From the NCBI GenBank assembly GCA_947378305.1, contig CANCJJ010000001.1:186001-250000 (forward strand): a DNA stretch of 64,000 nt. The letters run 5' to 3'. Of this stretch, positions 1-9,692 are shown piece after piece. Under the pieces are notes generated by a model, which worked only from the letters and a program-made list of their open reading frames with translations, was not told the origin of the DNA and searched no databases. The DNA is from Phenylobacterium aquaticum (GTDB lineage Bacteria > Pseudomonadota > Alphaproteobacteria > Caulobacterales > Caulobacteraceae). A program made the translations under genes and the position numbers. How positions within the stretch are numbered: the stretch's first letter is position 1; every line of letters starts with the position of its first letter.

Positions 1-525
1 ATCCGTCAGCAAGCGCAGGCGTTCGCGCAGGGACTTTTCATAGGCCTGGGCATGGGCGGCATGGCCGGGCTCGGCGGCAAAGACCAGACGATCGAAAAAC
101 CGCCGCCGGTCACTGGCCCCTTCGAGGAACAGCCGGTCCTGGGCCGGTGTCAGCCAGACCTGGCGGGTCAGGTCGGCGAGGCGTCCGGGGGGAACGGCCT
201 CCCCCTCCAGCCGCACAGTGCGCCGGGCCGCCCCGGCCTGATCGAGGCCCGTGCCAATTCGGGTCGTGTCCCCGTCGCTGGACACCGTTGCGGCCACCGC
301 CCAGGCCAGGCCTTGAACCTCTCCCGGTCCGCGTCGGCCCATCTCGGACAAACTGGCATTTCTGAGGCCGCGCCCGGGGGACAGGAGGGAGATGGCCTCC
401 AGCAAATTCGTCTTTCCCGCGCCATTCGGGCCAACCAGAAAGACCGGTCGCCCGTCCAGGGCCAGCTCCGCCCGGACATAGGCGCGGAAATCCGTGAGGA
501 TCAGATGGGTCAGGACCGTTGTCAC
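1..525 (-). CDS. recF: DNA replication/repair protein RecF (partial, runs off left edge)
   Basis: Minus-strand frame from a GTG at 525 reads [57 protein letters not shown]..., with a Walker [10 protein letters not shown]; open to base 1; downstream of dnaN. Confidence 0.9.
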   Translation of the reverse strand, partial: MTTVLTHLILTDFRAYVRAELALDGRPVFLVGPNGAGKTNLLEAISLLSPGRGLRNASLSEMGRRGPGEVQGLAWAVAATVSSDGDTTRIGTGLDQAGAARRTVRLEGEAVPPGRLADLTRQVWLTPAQDRLFLEGASDRRRFFDRLVFAAEPGHAAHAQAYEKSLRERLRLLTD

Positions 526-580
526 CGCCCCACACTAGAGAGGTTTGACTCCAGACGGAACCGGCTTGCGGGCGCGGAGC

Positions 581-1699
581 CTAGACCCTCAGGGGCATGA
601 GCACATAGCGCACGTCCGGATCGGTCGGATCGAGCACCAGGGCCGGATCATTCGGCCCGCCAAAGCGGAATTCCGCCTGTTCGGCAGTGATCTGGTCGGT
701 CACATCCAGCAGATAGCGGGCATTGAAGGACAGCTCGAAGCTGTCCCCCGCATAATCCACCTCGATCTCCTCGACCGCTTGTCCCGCCTCCATATTGCGG
801 ACGGTCAGAATCACCCGGCCAGGCTCGATGGCCATGCGCACAGAGCGGCTCTTCTCTGCCGAAATCGTCGCCACACGGTCAACGGCGCGGGCAAACAGCT
901 TGTTATCCACCATCATGACCCGGGTATTGTCCCGGGGAATGACCCGCATATAGTCCGGGAAGCTGCCATCAATGACCTTGGAGGTCAGGGCCGCCCCGCC
1001 AAATTCAAAGCGCACCTTCTGGGCGCTCAGGGCCAGGTCGACGGTCTCACCGGCATCATCCAGCAATCGGCGGGCTTCATTAATGGTCTTGCGCGGCACG
1101 ATCACGCCGGGAGTGCCAGCCGAGCCCTCCGGGGCCGTCATTTCCGCCAGGGCCAGACGGTGGCCGTCCGTGGCCACGGCGCGCAACTTGGCCACACCGC
1201 TTTCCATCACCGTGTGCAGGTAGAGGCCGTTCAGATAATAGCGGGTTTCTTCCGTGGAGATGGCAAACCGGGTCTTGTCGATCAGCCGGATCAGGTCGGA
1301 AACATCCACGCCAATCCTTGCCGACAGACCGTCGGCGGACATGACCGGAAAGTCCCCGGCCGGAAGCACGGGCAGGTTGAAGCGCGAACGCCCCGCCGCG
1401 ACGATCAGGCGCGGATCATCGCCGGAAAACGACAGGGAAACATCCGCCCCCTCGGGCAGCTTGCGCACGATTTCGTAAAGCGTGTGGGCCGGGGCCGTGA
1501 TCTGTCCGGGCTGGTCGACCTGGGCATCGGCCTCGTCGATGATCTCCAGGTCCAGGTCCGTGGCCGAAAAGCTCAGACGATTACGGTCCGCCGACAAGAG
1601 CACATTCGACAGAATCGGAATGGTATTGCGGCGCTCAACGGCGCTTTGCACATGTCCGAGCGCCTTGAGAAGCGCGGCCCGTTCAATTGTCAGCTTCAT
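581..1699 (-). CDS. dnaN: DNA polymerase III subunit beta (sliding clamp)
   Basis: 372 aa, MKLTIERAALLKALGHVQSAVERRNTIPILSNVLL..., C-terminal YVLMPLRV typical of DnaN. Confidence 0.97.
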   Translation of the reverse strand: MKLTIERAALLKALGHVQSAVERRNTIPILSNVLLSADRNRLSFSATDLDLEIIDEADAQVDQPGQITAPAHTLYEIVRKLPEGADVSLSFSGDDPRLIVAAGRSRFNLPVLPAGDFPVMSADGLSARIGVDVSDLIRLIDKTRFAISTEETRYYLNGLYLHTVMESGVAKLRAVATDGHRLALAEMTAPEGSAGTPGVIVPRKTINEARRLLDDAGETVDLALSAQKVRFEFGGAALTSKVIDGSFPDYMRVIPRDNTRVMMVDNKLFARAVDRVATISAEKSRSVRMAIEPGRVILTVRNMEAGQAVEEIEVDYAGDSFELSFNARYLLDVTDQITAEQAEFRFGGPNDPALVLDPTDPDVRYVLMPLRV

Positions 1700-1705
1700 G
1701 GTCTG

Positions 1706-1770
1706 GTCCGAATTTGCTGCCCGCCGGTGGGCGGGACACCCCTGTCCCCGATCACTCGGGGGATTCGGAC
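1706..1770 (-). ncRNA. Candidate structured dnaN leader element (closing stem plus two or three hairpins)
   Basis: Minus strand: GUCCGAAU / AUUCGGAC (8 bp closing stem) encloses CCCCGA-GUGA-UCGGGG, a linker ACAGGGGUGU, and CCCGCC-CACC-GGCGGG; ends 6 nt before the dnaN ATG. Confidence 0.5.
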
Positions 1771-1801
1771 TTTAATCATTTGTGCGCCAGACGAAAGGGG
1801 G

Positions 1802-2407
1802 TCAGGCGCGGGTATCCACCGTTCCGCCCGAACCGGCCTCGCTTGCGCCCGGATAAGTTGCACCGCCTGCCTTGTCTTCAGGCCCGGTCGAGCCCTTGGC
1901 CGCCACCACAACCATGGCCGGACGCACCAGTCGGCCCAGCAGTTCATAGCCCGGCTGCAGGGTCTGGATAATGCCGCCGGCCGAGACCTCGGTGGTGGGC
2001 TGTTCCATCATGGCCTGATGCTTGTGCGGATCGAACTTCTCGCCCTTGCCCGGCAGGACCTGCTTCAACCCGTTGGTTTCAAAGGCATTCAACAGGGCCT
2101 TCTCGGTCATCTCCACCCCGACCAGAAAATTCTTCATGGCACTGTCAGCGGTCTCGGGCGGAGCCGCCAGGGCGCGACCCAGGGTATCGGCCACTGTCAA
2201 AAGGTCCCGGGCAAATTTCTGAATGGCAAAGGCGCGGGCATCATTGGCCTCGCGCTCGGCCCGGCGCTTGGTGTTTTCCGCATCCGCCGCAAAGCGCAGG
2301 ACCTGTTCCTTCAGGACTGCATTTTCGGCGGCCAGGGCCTCCATATGGTCAATCGCCGCGTCAGCAACGGCATTGATCTCTTCATCGGGCCTTTGGTCGT
2401 CTGACAT
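1802..2407 (-). CDS. grpE: Nucleotide exchange factor GrpE
   Basis: 201 aa; RFAADAENTKRRAEREANDARAFAIQKFARDLL and HQAMMEQPTTEVSAGGIIQTLQPGYELLGRLVRPAMVVVA are GrpE signatures; adjacent to hrcA. Confidence 0.97.
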   Translation of the reverse strand: MSDDQRPDEEINAVADAAIDHMEALAAENAVLKEQVLRFAADAENTKRRAEREANDARAFAIQKFARDLLTVADTLGRALAAPPETADSAMKNFLVGVEMTEKALLNAFETNGLKQVLPGKGEKFDPHKHQAMMEQPTTEVSAGGIIQTLQPGYELLGRLVRPAMVVVAAKGSTGPEDKAGGATYPGASEAGSGGTVDTRA

Positions 2408-2420
2408 TCGGTCGTCCTTC

Positions 2421-3488
2421 TTATCCGTTCGCCATCTGGCTCAGCACGCGGGCGGTATAGTCCACCAGCGGGATCACCCGGGCATAATTCAGGCGCGCAG
2501 GTCCGATCACGCCGATCGCCCCCAGCACCTTCTGTTGGCCCGTCATATAGGGTGCGGCTATGACAGCGGAACCCGAAAGCGAAAAAAGTCGGGTTTCAGC
2601 CCCGATAAAAATGCTCACCCCCTGGGCCTCGCGCACGTCATCCAGCAGGCCGATGAGCTGTTCCTTCTGTTCCAGGTCGTCAAACAGGCGGCGCACCCGC
2701 TCAAGATCTTCGGCGGTTTCCCGGTCGCCCAGCAGGTTGGCCCGGCCCCGGACAATCAGGGCCCGGTCGGCCCCTTCGCCCCCGCCCCAGGCGGCCAGGC
2801 CATCCTCGACCAGCCGGGCTGCCGTCTCATTCAGCTCCCGCCGCGCTAGAACCAGCTCCGAGCGAATATCCGCCCCGGTTTCGGCCAGGGTCTTGCCCCG
2901 CAGGCGGGTATTCAGAAAATTCGAGGCCTCTTGCAGGGCGCTCGGCGTCACCCCCGCCGCCAGCTTCATCAGCCGGTTTTCCACCGTGCCATCGTCAAAC
3001 ACCATGACCGCCAGGGCCTGATCGCCACCCAGGGCGACAAATTCCACATGTTTGACCCCGGAATCCCGCACCGGCGTCACCACAATCCCGGCCCCCCCGG
3101 CCAGACCGGACAGGACGGCCGACGCGGCATTCAGCGCCTCCTCAAAGGATTTGCCATTCCCCGCCAGGCGCGCCTCAATGGCCCGGCGGTCGGCCTCGCC
3201 CACATCCCCCACCTCCATCAGGCCGTCGACAAACAGCCGAAGCCCCGCATGGGTCGGCAGTCGGCCTGCGCTGATATGGGGCGCGCCCAGCAGACCCAGC
3301 TCGGTCAGGTCCTGCAAGGTATTGCGGATCGAGGCGGGGGAAAGCTGCACCCCGCCCCGGGACAGGGTTCGCGATCCGACGGGCTCACCGGTCGCCAGAT
3401 AGCTTTCCACCACGCGCCGAAAAATCTCCCGGGCGCGGGCATCCATGTCGGCCAGGGGCGATGAGCCAAAGATGAGCGGATTGATCAC
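2421..3488 (-). CDS. hrcA: Heat-inducible transcriptional repressor HrcA
   Basis: [52 protein letters not shown], typical HrcA N-terminus; GTG start at 3488 proposed (longest ORF extends to 3554). Confidence 0.95.
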   Translation of the reverse strand: MINPLIFGSSPLADMDARAREIFRRVVESYLATGEPVGSRTLSRGGVQLSPASIRNTLQDLTELGLLGAPHISAGRLPTHAGLRLFVDGLMEVGDVGEADRRAIEARLAGNGKSFEEALNAASAVLSGLAGGAGIVVTPVRDSGVKHVEFVALGGDQALAVMVFDDGTVENRLMKLAAGVTPSALQEASNFLNTRLRGKTLAETGADIRSELVLARRELNETAARLVEDGLAAWGGGEGADRALIVRGRANLLGDRETAEDLERVRRLFDDLEQKEQLIGLLDDVREAQGVSIFIGAETRLFSLSGSAVIAAPYMTGQQKVLGAIGVIGPARLNYARVIPLVDYTARVLSQMANG

Positions 3489-3592
3489 GTGTTTGCCACT
3501 GATGGTTTGAGACCCATGGACGGGACCTCTCCTATCTAGGATAAGCCGCCTCACACCGGGCGCAAGGCGCCGTGCTTAAAGATGAGGTCCCC

Positions 3593-4315
<723 letters not shown>

Positions 4316-4354
4316 ATCGCAGAGACTGGCGCAACCCGAGTCTGCAGACACGAA

Positions 4355-4383
4355 AAAGGCGGCTGAGGGATCAGCCGCCTTTC
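4355..4383. terminator. Bidirectional intrinsic terminator-like hairpin
   Basis: AAGGCGGCTGA-GGGA-TCAGCCGCCTT, 11-bp perfect stem flanked by A and T runs, just after rph and downstream (minus strand) of the small ORF at 4427-4534. Confidence 0.75.
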
Positions 4384-4426
4384 TCAAATCCAGTCGCCGC
4401 CCCGAATGAGGGGCTGCTGCTTAACC

Positions 4427-4534
4427 CTAGAAGCGGTTCAGCAGATTGCGGAAGGCCGCAGGCGGCAAACGACCGATTTCAGCCGCGTAGGGGGCCATGA
4501 GTCGGACGAACAGGTTTTCAATAGCGCGAGCCAT
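4427..4534 (-). CDS. Candidate 35-aa small protein MARAIENLFVRLMAPYAAEIGRLPPAAFRNLLNRF
   Basis: ATG at 4534 preceded by AAAAGGATTGTCTC (SD-like AGGA), stop at 4427, then the hairpin terminator at 4355-4383. Below the ORF-track length cut-off. Confidence 0.5.
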   Translation of the reverse strand: MARAIENLFVRLMAPYAAEIGRLPPAAFRNLLNRF

Positions 4535-4555
4535 GAGACAATCCTTTTCTGCAAC

Positions 4556-4569
4556 GCAACAAATGTTGC
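4556..4569. promoter_or_regulatory. Palindromic operator candidate upstream of the 35-aa ORF
   Basis: GCAACA-AA-TGTTGC perfect inverted repeat within a TGC-rich stretch, ~22 bp upstream of the small-ORF ATG. Confidence 0.4.
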
Positions 4570-4718
4570 AGTGCACATAGGGCGGGCGGCGCGAGTGTGC
4601 AAGCGAAGCGGGCGGGAAATTGTCGGTGGCTCAAGCCTAAAGGGCGGAAACTGTTGCGGCGCGGCAAAAAAGTGACAGTGGCGCACCCTCCAAATATTCG
4701 ATGAGCCTGGCACCCCCC

Positions 4719-4925
4719 TCACTCCCCCCGATAAACCAGCAAATCCTCCGGCTGACAGTCCAGTTCGCGGCAGAGGGCGGCCAGGGTTGAGAAGCGGATG
4801 GCGCGGGCCTGGCCGGTCTTGAGGATCAGGAGGTTGCTGGCGGAGATTCCCACCCGGTCGGAGAGTTCGGTCAGGGACATGCGCCGGTCCAGCAGGAGCT
4901 GGTCGAGGCGGATTTCAATGCGCAT
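4719..4925 (-). CDS. Short XRE/Cro-CI family HTH transcriptional regulator (DUF2975-associated type)
   Basis: 68 aa MRIEIRLDQLLLDRRMSLTELSDRVGISASNLLILKTGQARAIRFSTLAALCRELDCQPEDLLVYRGE; HTH_3/HTH_26-like; overlaps the upstream membrane gene. Confidence 0.88.
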   Translation of the reverse strand: MRIEIRLDQLLLDRRMSLTELSDRVGISASNLLILKTGQARAIRFSTLAALCRELDCQPEDLLVYRGE

Positions 4926-5488
4926 CAGATGGTCAGCTCCGCCTCGCGTCTAAGCCGGGAGCCCTCGCGGAACACCTCGGCCAGGACGAACACCACCAGC
5001 ACGGAAAACCAGGCCGTCAGCGACAGGCCCGGTTGCAGGCCGTGGCCGCCGGGCCGCAGCACGGCGCGGGCAACAAAGACCGCATAGCGTCCGATCTCGA
5101 TCCCGGCCAGGGCCAGGGCGATGATCCGCAAATGGGTCACATTCACCGGATCAAACGGGTCCTTGGCCATGAGGGTGGCGAATATGCCCTGCCACTGGCG
5201 CACAATGACCAATATGCCAAACAGGTAGATGGAAAAGGCCGTCAGACGCCCCACCACCAGGGGCCACCTTTCCGGGGCTTCCAGTCCGGGCAGGTTGACG
5301 TGCAGCTCGCCCAGAAGCGCCGGGTTGAAGCCCACCACCACGGCAATGAAGATCAGCAATATGGCCGCCACCAGGCCAAACCACAGGGCGATATGCACCA
5401 CATCCAGCACGGTCTTCAGGAAGCTGGACACCGATCCCGGTCCCAGGGCGCGCATTTGAGGCATGGTCTGGCCTTTCGGTTTCTGCAC
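4925..5488 (-). CDS. DUF2975-family membrane protein
   Basis: About 180 aa with four hydrophobic segments, coupled to a YozG-like XRE regulator; the pair is a known DUF2975 arrangement. Confidence 0.75.
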   Translation of the reverse strand: MQKPKGQTMPQMRALGPGSVSSFLKTVLDVVHIALWFGLVAAILLIFIAVVVGFNPALLGELHVNLPGLEAPERWPLVVGRLTAFSIYLFGILVIVRQWQGIFATLMAKDPFDPVNVTHLRIIALALAGIEIGRYAVFVARAVLRPGGHGLQPGLSLTAWFSVLVVFVLAEVFREGSRLRREAELTI

Positions 5489-5564
5489 AACTCAATAGGA
5501 TCACACCCGGTTGAGGCCAGATATTTCTCCGGTCGTCCGCGTCTTTTTTTCAGGAAAGCCCGTC

Positions 5565-6164
5565 ATGGCCCTAAAGCTTGATCCCGGAACCCGGCTGGTG
5601 GTGGCGACCCACAATCCCGGCAAGGCGCGGGAGTTGGCGGAAATTCTGGAAGGCCGGTTCGAGCTGGTCACCGCAGGCGAGCTGGGTCTGGACGAGCCGG
5701 AGGAGACCGAGGCCAGCTTTACCGGCAATGCCCTCTTGAAGGCCCGGGCCGCCGCCCAGGCCAGCGGTCTGGTGGCCCTGGCGGATGATTCCGGCCTGTC
5801 GGTGACCGCCCTGGGGGGCGCGCCTGGAATCTATTCCGCCCGCTGGGCCGGGCCGGGCAAGGACTTCTATGTCGCCATGGACCGGGTCCGGACCGAGCTC
5901 AAGGCCCTGGGGACCGCCGACAATTCCGCCTGGTTTACCTGTGCCCTGGCCGTGGCCTGGCCCGACGGGCCGGCGGTGGTGGTGGAGGGCCGGATCGACG
6001 GCACCTTGTCCTTCCCGCCCCGGGGTGACCGCGGGTTTGGCTATGATCCCGTCTTCACCCCCCTGGGGGGCGACCAGACCTTCGGGGAAATGGAGCCGGC
6101 CATCAAGGACGCCATGAGCCACCGGGCCCGGGCCTTTGCCCAGTTAAAGGACGCCCTGCTTTGA
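5565..6164 (+). CDS. rdgB: RdgB/HAM1 family non-canonical purine NTP pyrophosphatase
   Basis: [28 protein letters not shown]...[27 protein letters not shown]1 family. Confidence 0.96.
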   Translation: MALKLDPGTRLVVATHNPGKARELAEILEGRFELVTAGELGLDEPEETEASFTGNALLKARAAAQASGLVALADDSGLSVTALGGAPGIYSARWAGPGKDFYVAMDRVRTELKALGTADNSAWFTCALAVAWPDGPAVVVEGRIDGTLSFPPRGDRGFGYDPVFTPLGGDQTFGEMEPAIKDAMSHRARAFAQLKDALL

Positions 6165-7318
6165 CCCCGCCCGCCCCGCCTCTGGGGGTCTATATCCACT
6201 GGCCCTACTGCGCCAAGATCTGCCCCTATTGTGACTTCAATGTTTGGAGGGCCCGGGGGCGGGAGGCCGAACAGCCCCGGTTGAAGGCCGCCATACTGGC
6301 CGACCTTGCCCGTCAGGCGGAACGGACCGGACCGCGCCGACTGGTCTCGATCTTCTTTGGCGGCGGCACCCCCTCCCTCATGGACCCGGACTGGGCGGGC
6401 GAGATCATTGCCGCCTGCAAGCGGCTTTGGACGCCGGAGCCGGATCTGGAGATCAGCCTGGAGGCCAATCCCACCGATGCCGAGGCTGACCGGTTTGCGG
6501 GCTTTGCCGCTGCCGGGATTGACCGCCTCTCCCTGGGGCTCCAGGCCCTGGATGACGAGGCCCTTCGCCTGCTGGGCCGCAACCATAATGCCGACGAGGC
6601 CCGGCGCGCCGCCCGGCTGGCTGGCCGGATCTTTCCCCGGCTCTCGCTCGACCTGATCTATGCCCGGCCTGGCCAGACCGTCCCGGACTGGACCGCCGAA
6701 CTGGGCGAGGCCATCGACCTGGGGGCCGAGCACATCTCCCCCTACCAGTTGACCATCGAGGCCGGGACCGCCTTTGATCGCGCCGTCCGCCGGGGCCAGC
6801 TCTTGCCCCCGCCCGAAGACCTGGCCGCCGATCTCTACGACACCACCCAGTCCGTCCTGGAGGCGGCGGGCTTCGAGGCCTATGAGGTCTCCAACCACGC
6901 CCGGGGCCGCAGGGCCCGCTCGCGGCACAATCTGGTCTACTGGCAGGGGGCCGACTATGTCGGGGTGGGGCCAGGGGCCCATGGTCGCCTCACCCTCGAC
7001 GGACAGAGACACGCCACCTTCACCCTCAGTCGCCCCCAGGTCTACATCACCCAGGTGGAAGGCTCCGGTCAGGGACTGGAGGCGGATGAAATCCTGTCCC
7101 CCGAGGCCGTCGCCCAGGAAAGACTCCTCGCCGGGTTGAGACTTCTCGAAGGTCTGGCCTGGGGGGACGTAACCGCCCTGGGCCTGTCTCCGGACCACCC
7201 TGTTGTCCACGCATTGATCATGCAAAACATGCTGGTTTCCGACCCAAAACGCCTGCGTTCCACGGCCATGGGAAGGCTGATTTTGGACGAAATTACACGA
7301 AAACTGGCCCTGGTCTGA
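6161..7318 (+). CDS. hemW: Radical SAM HemW (coproporphyrinogen III oxidase-like)
   Basis: [21 protein letters not shown] with CX3CX2C; TTG start overlaps the rdgB stop. Confidence 0.95.
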   Translation: MTPPAPPLGVYIHWPYCAKICPYCDFNVWRARGREAEQPRLKAAILADLARQAERTGPRRLVSIFFGGGTPSLMDPDWAGEIIAACKRLWTPEPDLEISLEANPTDAEADRFAGFAAAGIDRLSLGLQALDDEALRLLGRNHNADEARRAARLAGRIFPRLSLDLIYARPGQTVPDWTAELGEAIDLGAEHISPYQLTIEAGTAFDRAVRRGQLLPPPEDLAADLYDTTQSVLEAAGFEAYEVSNHARGRRARSRHNLVYWQGADYVGVGPGAHGRLTLDGQRHATFTLSRPQVYITQVEGSGQGLEADEILSPEAVAQERLLAGLRLLEGLAWGDVTALGLSPDHPVVHALIMQNMLVSDPKRLRSTAMGRLILDEITRKLALV

Positions 7319-7362
7319 CTTGTCCTTGCCAAAGCCGCGCAAAGCGGTGAAGCCTGAAATCC

Positions 7363-8235
7363 ATGTCCCGACACCCTGCTCCGCCCCCCCTGTCAGACGC
7401 GCCCCTGGCCCCCGGCCTCTATCTGGTCGCCACGCCCATCGGCAATTTGCGTGACATTACACTGCGCGCCCTGGACGTCCTGTCGGCTGCGGACATGGTC
7501 CTGGCAGAGGACACGCGGGTGACGGCCAAGCTATTGAATGCTTACGCTTTATCTAAAAAGCTTGAACGCTATGACGAACACTCGGCGGATCGCGCCGGGC
7601 CAAAGGCGCTCAAGATTCTGGCCGAAGGGGGCACGGTGGCCCTGGTCTCCGACGCCGGAACGCCGCTGATTTCCGACCCGGGCTATCGCCTGGGCAAGGA
7701 GGCCATTGCCCAGGGTTCTGCGGTCTATCCCATTCCCGGAGCCTCCGCCCTGCTGGCCGCCCTGTCCGTCGCCGGCCTGCCCACCGACCGCTTCCTCTTT
7801 GCCGGGTTCCCGCCCCCGAAGAGCGCGGCCAGGCGGACATTTTTCGATGATTTATCAAGGGTTCGCGCGACTCTGGTCTTCTTCGAAGGTGGCAGCCGCG
7901 TCGCCGCCAGCCTCGCCGACATGGCCGCAAGCTTCGGCCCCCGGGACGCCGCCGTGGCCCGGGAACTGACAAAGCTCTACGAAACCGTCATCCGGGCCCC
8001 CCTCGATCAACTCGCAGCAAATCCGGCCCTGGATCATCCAAAGGGCGAAATCGTCATCCTGGTCGCCCCCGCCGAGGAGGTTGCGGCGACGGCCGCTGAT
8101 GTCGATCAGGCCCTGATGGACGCACTCCAGCGCCTGCGCCCGGCCGAGGCTGCCGCCGAGGTGTCCAAGGCCCTGGGCCTGCCCCGCCGGGACCTCTACA
8201 ACCGGGTCATGGCCCTGAGGGGCAAGTCTGAATGA
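7363..8235 (+). CDS. rsmI: 16S rRNA (cytidine(1402)-2'-O)-methyltransferase
   Basis: PGLYLVATPIGNLRDITLRALDVLSAADMVLAEDTRVTAKLL...VALVSDAGTPLISDPGYRL. Confidence 0.97.
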   Translation: MSRHPAPPPLSDAPLAPGLYLVATPIGNLRDITLRALDVLSAADMVLAEDTRVTAKLLNAYALSKKLERYDEHSADRAGPKALKILAEGGTVALVSDAGTPLISDPGYRLGKEAIAQGSAVYPIPGASALLAALSVAGLPTDRFLFAGFPPPKSAARRTFFDDLSRVRATLVFFEGGSRVAASLADMAASFGPRDAAVARELTKLYETVIRAPLDQLAANPALDHPKGEIVILVAPAEEVAATAADVDQALMDALQRLRPAEAAAEVSKALGLPRRDLYNRVMALRGKSE

Positions 8236-8606
8236 GCCAGGTCCGTCGCGACCGGGGGGACCGGGCGCGCCGGTCCGGCCGCCAGGCAGAAGTCTGGGCC
8301 GCCCTGTGGCTGATGGCAAAAGGCTATCGAATTCTGGGGTTTAGACTGAGGACGCCCCAGGCCGAGATCGACCTCCTGGCCACCCGGTCCGGCGCACTGG
8401 TGGTCGTCGAGGTCAAGCGGCGCCAGGACCTCAATACCGCCCTGGAAGCCGTCAGTCCCGACCAGCGCGAGCGCCTCCGCCGGGCGGGGGCAAGCCTGGC
8501 CCAGGGCCGACCGGCCTTCAGAAACGCCACGGTGCGACTCGATCTCGTGGCCCTCGCCCCCGGTCGCCTGCCTCGCCATTGTGTCGATGCCTGGCAAGGC
8601 GGGTAG
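8232..8606 (+). CDS. YraN family protein (UPF0102, nuclease-like fold)
   Basis: GRQAEVWAALWLMAKGYRILGFRLRTPQAEIDLLATRSGALVVVEVKRR; ATGA overlap with rsmI. Confidence 0.93.
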   Translation: MSQVRRDRGDRARRSGRQAEVWAALWLMAKGYRILGFRLRTPQAEIDLLATRSGALVVVEVKRRQDLNTALEAVSPDQRERLRRAGASLAQGRPAFRNATVRLDLVALAPGRLPRHCVDAWQGG

Positions 8607-8660
8607 ACTATCCGCAGGTTCAGGAAGATGGTTTAAGGCCCGGTCGAGAGGAAGCTGCCC

Positions 8661-9608
8661 ATGTCGCTCAAGGTTGCCATCCAGATGGATCCGCTGGAAA
8701 ACATCTCCATCCAGGGGGACACCAGTTTTGCCATGATGCTCGCGGCCCAGGCCCGGGGGCATTCGCTATTTGTCTACACCCCCGACCGTCTGTCCCTGGA
8801 AGAGGGCCGCGTCACCGCCCGGGGGCGCTATGTCAGCGTTCAGGACATTCAGGGCGATCACGCCCGGTTCGAGGCCTGGACCACCGTAGACCTGTCTGAA
8901 ATGGATGTGGTTCTGCTGCGCCAAGACCCGCCCTTCGACATGGCCTACATCACATCAACGCATTTCCTGGACGCCATTCATCCGGCCACCCTGGTCGTCA
9001 ACAATCCGACCGAGGTGCGCAATGCCCCGGAAAAACTGTTTGTCACAACCTTTCCGGGGGTGCAGCCCCCGACCCTGATCACCTCTGACCTGGAAGCCAT
9101 TTATGCCTTTCGGGCCAAGCATGGGGATATTGTCCTGAAGCCCCTGAACGGGGCGGGCGGATCGGGGGTGGCGCGCTTGCTGGCCGATGATCCCAATCTG
9201 GATGCCATGATGGACCTCCACCGCGCCATTGGGCGTGAGCCGGTGATTGCCCAGAAGTTCATTCCGGCGGTCTCAAAGGGCGACAAGCGGATTCTTCTGG
9301 TCGATGGCGAGCCCGTCGGGGCCATTAATCGCGTGCCAAGTGCGGGTCAGATCCGGTCGAACCTGGCCGTCGGTGGCCGGGCCGAGGCGGTTGAGCTCAG
9401 CGCCCGCGACCGCGAGCTTTGCGGCATTATTGGCCCCGAGCTGAAGCGTCGCGGCCTCATGTTTGTCGGGATTGATGTCATCGGTGACTTTCTGACCGAG
9501 ATCAATGTCACCTCCCCCACCGGGGCCCGGGCCCTGCAAAGGTTTACCGGCATTGATGCGACCCAGATCATGTGGGACCGGATCGAGGCCCTGCGCGCCG
9601 GACATTAG
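8661..9608 (+). CDS. gshB: Glutathione synthase
   Basis: [46 protein letters not shown]...[16 protein letters not shown]...[21 protein letters not shown]. Confidence 0.96.
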   Translation: MSLKVAIQMDPLENISIQGDTSFAMMLAAQARGHSLFVYTPDRLSLEEGRVTARGRYVSVQDIQGDHARFEAWTTVDLSEMDVVLLRQDPPFDMAYITSTHFLDAIHPATLVVNNPTEVRNAPEKLFVTTFPGVQPPTLITSDLEAIYAFRAKHGDIVLKPLNGAGGSGVARLLADDPNLDAMMDLHRAIGREPVIAQKFIPAVSKGDKRILLVDGEPVGAINRVPSAGQIRSNLAVGGRAEAVELSARDRELCGIIGPELKRRGLMFVGIDVIGDFLTEINVTSPTGARALQRFTGIDATQIMWDRIEALRAGH

Positions 9609-9621
9609 GCCGGAACAGAAT

Positions 9622-9636
9622 GTTCTATTTTTGTTC
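9622..9636 (+). promoter_or_regulatory. LexA/SOS box (alphaproteobacterial GTTC-N7-GTTC)
   Basis: GTTC-TATTTTT-GTTC, 56 bp upstream of the comM start. Confidence 0.75.
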
Positions 9637-9692
9637 TTGATTTGCACTAATGTTCATGCTGGATATTCCCGGGAATAACGGGGGACAGCCGC

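Noticed and set aside
545-2404. 619-aa plus-strand ORF
   Set aside because: Antisense shadow of dnaN and grpE in high-GC DNA; low-complexity G/R/H-rich product with no recognisable domain.
3489-3592. CIRCE element search near hrcA
   Set aside because: No TTAGCACTC-N9-GAGTGCTAA-like repeat seen in the hrcA/rph divergent region.
6041-7342. 433-aa minus-strand ORF
   Set aside because: Antisense shadow of hemW.
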